Virus record (IMG/VR): IMGVR_UViG_3300008218_000038
Location: 1-27,271 of that record
Reading direction: 5' to 3' (one strand)
Source of the DNA: a virus
DNA: 27,271 nt
Shown piece after piece: positions 21,158 to 27,271 of this stretch (positions are counted from its first letter, which is position 1; every line of letters starts with the position of its first letter). The position numbers and the translations under genes were made by a program. Below the pieces are notes generated by a model. The model was not told the origin of the DNA and did not search any database. It saw nothing but the letters and a program-made list of their open reading frames with translations.

Positions 21158-24100
21158 TCCACCCGCCACCGGGAGCCTTCTTGCCACAGGAGAGGTCTTT
21201 GGCAAGACCCCACCAACCTACGCTCCGGTTGAACAATCGGCAGAGCAGATGGCCCTTGAGCACCTGGGCGGCCTCATAGAAAACCCAGGCGCCGAGGGGC
21301 GGAGAATGGTTCAACAGCTGCGCTCCTTTGGCGCCAGCGACGACATTATTACCATGACCCTGCCGTCCATGATGGCCGAGAAGGCGGCGAGACTTCAGTC
21401 AGGACAGTTTCAGGCAGATGCCCGCAGCAAGGCAAGGCTTCGGACGGCCATTGCCGCCGAGACCCCAGAGGGGAAGAAGTATAAAAAAGAGTTCATCGAG
21501 GCAAAGGTTGGCGCCGTTGTACCAAAGGTCCCCCAGCTGGCGCCGCAGATGCCACAGGCGACTGCGCCCGGGTTTCCAACGCTCGGAGCAAAATGGACGC
21601 CCGAGCTCCTTGAGCAGCAGCCGCACATGGGGCTTGTTGATCCCGACACCAACAAGCTTCTGCCTGGCGCATACCACTCGCTGATGGGCCGGTTCACCGA
21701 GGGTGGCACTGCCCGCATTGGAGAAACCCAGTTTGAGCGCACAGGCGAATACTTTGAAGACGCCCCAGAGGCGGTTCGGCGCCACCTTAAGGCGCGAGAG
21801 GGGAAGTTCAGAGAAGAGGAGGTCTACGCGCCGCGGGCAAAGAAGATAGCCGAGCTCACAGAGAAGTATCGCGCAGGCGAAACGGTTACCCTGCCCGGCC
21901 GCCTGACGGAAGAGCCCGAGATGCCCGGCGAGATGGCCATGTTGGAGGAGATTGGTGGCATACAGCGCGCCGGTATCGCCATCCCAGAGGCAGCGCTCGG
22001 CGCTGTGTATGAGCTGGTAGACGCGCTCTCTGCTGACGACCCAGACAAGTTTTTTAAGGAACTGGCAGTCGCCATCACCAAGCAGCCAGAGATGCTCATG
22101 AACTTCACGAGAAACGTCGTCAAGGCGCCAGAGGTCTTGGTGGAGTCGATAGCGGGCATGGCCGGGGATGTTTCGCAGGGGGCGCCGCTGCTCAGGAAAG
22201 ACGTTGACCGGTTATACACCAAGTTCAAAAAAGAGTACGACAGGGACCAGGACCGCTTTGAGAAGATGCCGGAGCGTAGCCTTGGTCAAGAGGCGTACCA
22301 AATGGCGCACGGCATGGTTGTGGGCATGGCCGACATTACGCTGCGCATGGCCGAGGGCGTTACAACCGATCAAGATCTCCACGAGATGGCGCGCGAGTTT
22401 ACCGACGGCGCCGTAGAGTTCACCGCGCCGATGGCCGCCTCGGCTGTGCGCAGTGCCACCAGCCCGCTGGTCATGGCAAAGAAATCACCGATTGAGCACG
22501 CAATGAACCTCATGATGCTGCGCGCCCCAGTGGTGGGCAAGATCCGAGGCAAGGCCGCGGCGCTTGAGCGGCGGGTCAAGTCCGATGGTTACAGGATAGC
22601 CAAGGAGTTGCAGCGTGAGCTTGGGCAGGCCAGGGCAATGGGGCCGGATCTCCCGCAGCACATTGCCCGCTATCCAAAGGCGTGGGCAGAACAACACGCA
22701 ACCGCAAAAAGGAAGCGCGCAGACGTTGCACAGGTCGCGGCGCAGAAAGCAATAAAGGCGCTGGATCCAATAATAGACAAGGCCGGAAAGCTCAACACGC
22801 TTGCGGACATCATTGACGCCTCCGGCATGTTGCTGGGTGACGTGGGGTTTGGGTTTCGCGGCTCGGGGATCTCAACGCTCTCGTTGGTGCGCACCGCCTA
22901 CCGGCGAGCCCTATCTGACAAGGTTGGTGGCGCGGGGCTCCGGTGGTGGTTGGCGCCAAAGGACGCGCGACTCCCGCGCATGATGCAGGCGCTTGAGCGC
23001 GAGTCAGCCGCCTCGCACAACGCGGGTATATTGCGCCTTCAGGATGCGATCCACATGGTTCCAAAGCACCTCCGCCCAACCATAGAAGAGTTTATGTGGA
23101 TGGAGCACGAGCCACTGTTTAATGCAAACCCCGCCCTGTCGCTTATCAAGTGGGTAGATGACGCGCACGGCGGGCGGTGGCAGCTGACCCGCGCAGGCCA
23201 AGAGCGGGCGGGGATACAGATGGGCGAGGCGGCCCTGTACGAGCAGGTTGCAGAGGCCGCGACTAATTTGTTTGAGCAGGCCGAGGGGCGGTTCTTCAAA
23301 AAAGGCGCAACGCTGGCCGAGCTTGAGCAGGTTGTGCCACAAACAACCAACTGGGACAAGCTGTCGCCAGAGCAGCGCGCGTTTCGTATCCAGGCTGGAT
23401 CTAAAATTGCCGCCAACAACAGGTATGGCCGAAACCTTGTGAGAACGGTCAACACCGTCACAGAAGAGGCCATTGGGCTGGGGATGTTTGCCGACCCACT
23501 GTCACTGCGTCAGACCTACTGGGCAAACCTATACGACAAACCATCAATAGCGGGCGCCGGCATTGAGAAGTGGCGCGCATGGAAAGAGCGGCGCGCAAGA
23601 AAAGGAGAGGTTGAACTCTCGGGTTCCCCGGATGGCGGTGAGTTTATGCGCAACAAGCTCAGGGCGTTGGAGATACCCATAGAGGCGCGGCTTGTTGAGC
23701 TGGGGCGAACGATACCTGACGAGATAATAAACAAAACCAAGAACGAGTGGATACAAATTGACGAGGGGCTAAAGGGTTACGCAATGGACCCACCCTTCCG
23801 AAAGCAGTCAGGCGAGCGCTGGTTCAACCCGCAAGAGTTTTTGAAGCGCCGCAACGACAGCGGCCGTGGCGGGTTTGGGCTCAAGCAGGGGCTGATACAA
23901 AACGCATCTGATGGCATTGGGCGGCTCATCTGGGACGTAGAGATGTTCAAGCTGTATAAGAAGATGGACGCGAGCGGCCTTGTTTCAGATGTCTCGAAGC
24001 CTGGATACATCTTCCTAGAGGACAAGTTTCTGCGCGGCTCCAAAGACACGTGGAAGACCATGTTTTCAAAGATGGGCATGGACGAGCTGCTTGGGCGGGC

Positions 24101-26237
24101 CAGGGAGCTGGGGTTTGATGAGTCACGCCTGGAGAGAGTGGGCAAGGGGAAGCTGCTGCGAAGCGCGCTTGAAAACGACATGTCGAGACACGCGCCAAGA
24201 AAGTATGGCGCCATCGGCGGCAAGTTTCTGCAAGAAGATATCTGGCACGAGATGGTTAACACGGCAAAGTTTGCAGATGACGCCGGCAAACTGTTCCCGC
24301 AGCTTATTCGTAAATGGAAAGTCGGAAAGACGGCCTGGTCGCCAACCACGACAGCGCGCAACGTCCTTACCAACGTGCTGCTGTTCGCCCCAATGGCTGA
24401 GATATCGATACTGAACCCGCTCAACCTCAAATACTATAGGCAGATAATTTCAGATCTCTCAAAGCCAGAGCACAAGCGATCTAGGCACTGGCGCGAGGCG
24501 TTTGAGGACGGCGTGTTTGATGGCACCATGCACCGCACCGAGCTGGGAGTAAAGTCAACTGCATCCACCCGGTTCAACAACATCAACTGGAACCAAGACA
24601 AGGGCGCAGTGGCGCGGGACCTTGCGTGGGAGATGCTGAACTACACAAAAGACCTCTCCCACGGCAGGACGCCCGGCTGGCAAATACCCGGCCACCTCTA
24701 CGGGGTTGTTGACGATGTCTTCCGCGGCGCCTATCACCATAAATTCAAGGACACGCTTGGCCGAACGCAGGCCAGGGCAAACGCCCGCAAGTTCTTTATT
24801 GACTACGAGTCTGTTCCCGGCTTTGTTCAGCTGCTGCGCGCACCGTTTAATCCAATGATGCACGTCAAGGGGGCGGAGCGGTGGAAGAAGCCGGGGCACG
24901 GGGAAACGATTGCGCGGGAGTCGGCACTGGGCAAATCGACCTTCATGATAGCGGGCCAGCCGTTCCTTGCGTTTACCGCCAGGGCGTTGCCACTGCTGCT
25001 GGACTGGATGAGAGACAACCCACACAAGGCCCAGCTGTACATGAACCTGCACGAGTGGCTCACCCGACTGTCCATGAAGGAAAGCGGGATAAGCGAGGAC
25101 GCGGTCTACGCCTCTTTGGCGTCGTCTCCTTTTTGGGAGCGCATGAGGTACTCGCCGGTAACAACCTTGACCTCCCTGCTTGGTATAGACAAAAAGCGCG
25201 GTGTTTCGGTGCCAACGCCAAGGGGGGTTGTTGAGGAGTACGCATACCCAACCATGGACGTGGCGTGGATGACGCCGTTGGATATCTTTACGGGACAGCT
25301 CGACCAGTACACCAAAGAAGAGGGCATGGTTGAGATGCTGGATATTTTAGATCCAGAAAAGCGGAAAGAGACGCTTGGCCGAAAGGTGGTTGGTTTTGTG
25401 GACTGGGCCAGCCGGGTGGGCTTTGGCAACGATCCAGTGTCGGCGCCTATTTTTAACTTGATTCGCAACGAAGACCCTTACGAGGCGGGAAAGATATACA
25501 ACACAAGCAGGCCAGCCTGGGAGCAGTTTGCCCAGATGGCCGGCTACCTTACTCGAAAACTGTTGCCGCCGGTGACACCGAGCCCGTCTGACGTATACGA
25601 TCTAATAGCCGGCGACATATCCCCAGACCTGCTCGACCCTAAAAAGCGGGTGCTGCAAGAGGAGGGGCGGTTTAGTGGCGGTACGCTGTACGAGACAATG
25701 CGCGCGTCAGCGCTCAAGATACCCGACCTGCGCGGCCGGATCCTTGAGCTGTCTGACGCCATGTACCGGCTGGTGGGCTTCAAGATAAGATACCACTCCC
25801 CCACCGAGCTCGCTGTATACAACGCAAAGCTGGCAAAGAGCCACATAATGAACGCAATGGCCGGCGCTAAAGATAACTTTGGGCTGGGCGGCGTAAGAGA
25901 TCTTGCCACGCTTGAGGGTCCGGCAGGCGATGCCGCCCGCAAGGACATCGCCCAAAGCGCACGCCGGTTCACGGTCAAACTCGTGGCGCGGCTAACCGAA
26001 CTGGACCCAGACGAGGCAAGCCCGGCGACCGAGGAGCTTATTGCAGAAGCAAATGAGTTTTTGAGCGCCGACGACTGGGATGGTAACATCTCAGCGGACC
26101 CGGATGCGTCGTTTGAAAAGCTGTCTCGCCTTCTGGCCAAGATAGGAACCTACTCGGCGGCGGCGTCTGACGCGGTGAGTGAAGAGATAAGGCGACAGTC
26201 ATCGCCAGAGTACATTGAAGAGGAGCCTGAAGAATGA
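21150..26237 (+). CDS. Giant virion protein, 1695 residues (internal/ejection protein candidate)
   Basis: The largest gene here, nearly a fifth of the window. The start is TTG, chosen because it overlaps the upstream stop by 8 nt (TTGGCTGA); the next in-frame ATG is 33 codons on. Mostly helical. A segment near residues 1050-1080 (WKVGKTAWSPTTTARNVLTN) recalls the K-x-x-KT-x-x-NP-T-x-x-x-N pattern I associate with large internal proteins of uncultured podophages. A hydrophobic helix follows near residues 1265-1288 (FLAFTARALPLLLDWM). I see no lysozyme or transglycosylase signature, unlike T7 gp16. Probably injected with the genome. Confidence 0.65.
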   Translation: MADPPATGSLLATGEVFGKTPPTYAPVEQSAEQMALEHLGGLIENPGAEGRRMVQQLRSFGASDDIITMTLPSMMAEKAARLQSGQFQADARSKARLRTAIAAETPEGKKYKKEFIEAKVGAVVPKVPQLAPQMPQATAPGFPTLGAKWTPELLEQQPHMGLVDPDTNKLLPGAYHSLMGRFTEGGTARIGETQFERTGEYFEDAPEAVRRHLKAREGKFREEEVYAPRAKKIAELTEKYRAGETVTLPGRLTEEPEMPGEMAMLEEIGGIQRAGIAIPEAALGAVYELVDALSADDPDKFFKELAVAITKQPEMLMNFTRNVVKAPEVLVESIAGMAGDVSQGAPLLRKDVDRLYTKFKKEYDRDQDRFEKMPERSLGQEAYQMAHGMVVGMADITLRMAEGVTTDQDLHEMAREFTDGAVEFTAPMAASAVRSATSPLVMAKKSPIEHAMNLMMLRAPVVGKIRGKAAALERRVKSDGYRIAKELQRELGQARAMGPDLPQHIARYPKAWAEQHATAKRKRADVAQVAAQKAIKALDPIIDKAGKLNTLADIIDASGMLLGDVGFGFRGSGISTLSLVRTAYRRALSDKVGGAGLRWWLAPKDARLPRMMQALERESAASHNAGILRLQDAIHMVPKHLRPTIEEFMWMEHEPLFNANPALSLIKWVDDAHGGRWQLTRAGQERAGIQMGEAALYEQVAEAATNLFEQAEGRFFKKGATLAELEQVVPQTTNWDKLSPEQRAFRIQAGSKIAANNRYGRNLVRTVNTVTEEAIGLGMFADPLSLRQTYWANLYDKPSIAGAGIEKWRAWKERRARKGEVELSGSPDGGEFMRNKLRALEIPIEARLVELGRTIPDEIINKTKNEWIQIDEGLKGYAMDPPFRKQSGERWFNPQEFLKRRNDSGRGGFGLKQGLIQNASDGIGRLIWDVEMFKLYKKMDASGLVSDVSKPGYIFLEDKFLRGSKDTWKTMFSKMGMDELLGRARELGFDESRLERVGKGKLLRSALENDMSRHAPRKYGAIGGKFLQEDIWHEMVNTAKFADDAGKLFPQLIRKWKVGKTAWSPTTTARNVLTNVLLFAPMAEISILNPLNLKYYRQIISDLSKPEHKRSRHWREAFEDGVFDGTMHRTELGVKSTASTRFNNINWNQDKGAVARDLAWEMLNYTKDLSHGRTPGWQIPGHLYGVVDDVFRGAYHHKFKDTLGRTQARANARKFFIDYESVPGFVQLLRAPFNPMMHVKGAERWKKPGHGETIARESALGKSTFMIAGQPFLAFTARALPLLLDWMRDNPHKAQLYMNLHEWLTRLSMKESGISEDAVYASLASSPFWERMRYSPVTTLTSLLGIDKKRGVSVPTPRGVVEEYAYPTMDVAWMTPLDIFTGQLDQYTKEEGMVEMLDILDPEKRKETLGRKVVGFVDWASRVGFGNDPVSAPIFNLIRNEDPYEAGKIYNTSRPAWEQFAQMAGYLTRKLLPPVTPSPSDVYDLIAGDISPDLLDPKKRVLQEEGRFSGGTLYETMRASALKIPDLRGRILELSDAMYRLVGFKIRYHSPTELAVYNAKLAKSHIMNAMAGAKDNFGLGGVRDLATLEGPAGDAARKDIAQSARRFTVKLVARLTELDPDEASPATEELIAEANEFLSADDWDGNISADPDASFEKLSRLLAKIGTYSAAASDAVSEEIRRQSSPEYIEEEPEE

Positions 26238-26638
26238 AGCGAGAGAACTTTTTAGAGCGCGCCACATTTAGCGAGGATGGCCACTCCCATACGTTTAAAC
26301 CACTAACGCAGGGCGTTTCCCCCGAGATCTACCAAGTCAGCTTTACTACGTCAGAAGTAGTAACGGCCAAGCTTGAGTTTCAAGACGTTCTCGATGACGG
26401 CGACACAACGCTCTTCAAGCACGAGTTCACGGTGGGAGATGTAGACAGCGAAGGCGCCTACATTGCGGGCACAGCGAACTTTGACAGCAGCTTCCAAACG
26501 CGCCACAACCAGCTTAAGGTTACGATTACTGCTGATGACGGCGACCTGGGTTCGTCCGTTGAGGTGCGCTGCATCGCGGGGCCTACCATTGGCGGCGTAA
26601 ACGGCAAGGGCTTTGGCACCGCTATAGCGGCAGCCTAG
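26234..26638 (+). CDS. Small beta-rich hypothetical protein, 134 residues
   Basis: ATG 26234 overlaps the giant gene's stop by 4 nt, with GAGGAG upstream. The product has regular beta-strand patterning: VSFTTSEVVTAKLEFQDVL, LFKHEFTVGDVDSEGAYIAG and LKVTITADDGDLGSSVEVRC. It ends in a Gly/Ala-rich tail. It lies just ahead of the tail-fibre gene, so a fibre-associated or receptor-binding accessory role is plausible. No family recognised. Confidence 0.6.
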   Translation: MKRENFLERATFSEDGHSHTFKPLTQGVSPEIYQVSFTTSEVVTAKLEFQDVLDDGDTTLFKHEFTVGDVDSEGAYIAGTANFDSSFQTRHNQLKVTITADDGDLGSSVEVRCIAGPTIGGVNGKGFGTAIAAA

Positions 26639-26647
26639 GAGAGAGAC

Positions 26648-27271
26648 ATGACACGCAGACTTCTTAGTACTCAAGCGGCCTCCGCGGCAGAAGACCTTGC
26701 AGCTGGAACGCTCACAGAGACAACGATTGAAATCCAGTCAACCACTGTCACCATCGATGACAAGAACATCGAGCTGGGCTCAACCGACAGCCCGAGCGAC
26801 AGCACTGCGGATGGTGGTGGTATTACGCTCAAAGGAACAACGGACAAGACGATCCTTTGGGAAAATGACGACGACTCCTGGCACTTCAACCAAGGTATCG
26901 ATGTTGTTGGCGCCGGATCGTTCGCGGGAGCGGAGGCATCCCTATCCCAGGGAATTGTTCAGGTAGGTGTCGATTCAGGCGGCGATCCGGGCGGCGAGTT
27001 GATGTTTCATACCGATGATTATGTCGGCATTCGGTGCGCCCACGCCGGGGCTTTGCCTCTTGCGGTGAAGCCATCCGGCAACGTGGGGATCGGCACAACG
27101 GCACCGGCTGTAGCCTTAGATGTGATTGGTATAGGCTCTTTTGCGGGAGCGGAGGCATCCCTATCACAGGGCAATGTTCAGATTGGCGTTGACTCGGGCG
27201 GTGACCCCGGTGGCGAAGTAATGTTTCACACTGATGACTACATAGGCATCCGCTGTGCTAATTCAGGCGCA
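26648..27271 (+). CDS. Tail fibre protein, N-terminal part (runs off the window)
   Basis: ATG 26648 with GGAGAGA upstream; 208 codons are present and open to the window end. The N-terminus (MTRRLLSTQAASAAEDLAAG) leads into a Gly/Asp/Thr-rich beta region. A block GSFAGAEASLSQG, then Q-V-G-V-D-S-G-G-D-P-G-G-E and MFHTDDYVGIRCA, recurs 73 residues later. Between copies lies GNVGIGTTAPAVALDV, a signature common in trimeric phage fibres with many repeats and often a C-terminal self-cleaving chaperone. The rest of the protein is outside the window. Confidence 0.7.
   Translation, partial: MTRRLLSTQAASAAEDLAAGTLTETTIEIQSTTVTIDDKNIELGSTDSPSDSTADGGGITLKGTTDKTILWENDDDSWHFNQGIDVVGAGSFAGAEASLSQGIVQVGVDSGGDPGGELMFHTDDYVGIRCAHAGALPLAVKPSGNVGIGTTAPAVALDVIGIGSFAGAEASLSQGNVQIGVDSGGDPGGEVMFHTDDYIGIRCANSGA
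26921..27271 (+). repeat. 219-bp in-frame repeat of the tail fibre gene
   Basis: The unit beginning at 26921 is repeated from 27140, an offset of 219 bp or 73 codons. The first ~30 bases are nearly identical. Later positions differ mainly at third codon positions, so the protein repeat is better kept than the DNA. The second copy is cut by the window end. Confidence 0.75.

Noticed and set aside
1-27271. tRNA genes, CRISPR arrays, integrase, insertion sequences, lysis genes
   Set aside because: Looked for by eye on both strands and found none. A covariance-model tRNA scan would be decisive for the RNA part.

Overview
The window looks like part of the genome of an uncultured tailed bacteriophage (Caudoviricetes), most likely short-tailed (podovirus-like). 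It carries a classic virion cluster on the plus strand: terminase large subunit, portal, scaffold, HK97-fold coat protein, head-tail adaptor, beta-propeller tail hub, beta-helix tail protein, several very large virion proteins and the start of a repetitive tail fibre. No tail-tube, sheath or tape-measure gene is visible. The host cannot be named. The sequence is moderately GC-rich, genes are packed with 1-8 nt stop/start overlaps, and several use TTG or GTG starts. I see no tRNA, CRISPR array, integrase, polymerase or lysis gene.

Layout. 36-650 encodes a protein with a C-terminal helix-turn-helix. 651-1114 is a non-coding control-type region with a 43-bp symmetric nested dyad, short direct repeats and an AT-rich block. 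1115-3340 is a leftward operon. In transcription order it holds a C5-cytosine DNA methyltransferase, a second long frame (WPTP-type protein) nested in the methyltransferase gene in the +1 frame, a PD-(D/E)XK nuclease, and four small proteins, three of which are under 60 codons or lack a normal start codon. A short divergent region (3341-3412) with an 18-bp near-palindrome separates this operon from the rightward genes.

Rightward, 3413-9053 is the packaging module: a tandem ribbon-helix-helix-like protein in the small-terminase position, TerL, a small membrane protein, three small proteins (two of them Pro-rich) and the portal. 9054-11393 is a scaffold plus coat unit bracketed by two Rho-independent terminators. 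11394-17200 encodes head-completion and tail proteins, including a tandem pair of 160-residue paralogues. 17202-26237 encodes three large proteins of 571, 746 and 1695 residues, probably internal/ejection proteins, that fill one third of the window. 26234-27271 holds a small beta-rich protein and the start of a tail fibre with a 73-residue repeat that runs off the window.

The strongest leads are the fully overlapping methyltransferase/WPTP gene pair, where VFLENV in one frame is SSWRT in the other, and the leftward small-gene cassette, whose gene junctions are copies of one module carrying stop, Shine-Dalgarno and start. All family assignments come from motif recognition by eye and no database search was run.
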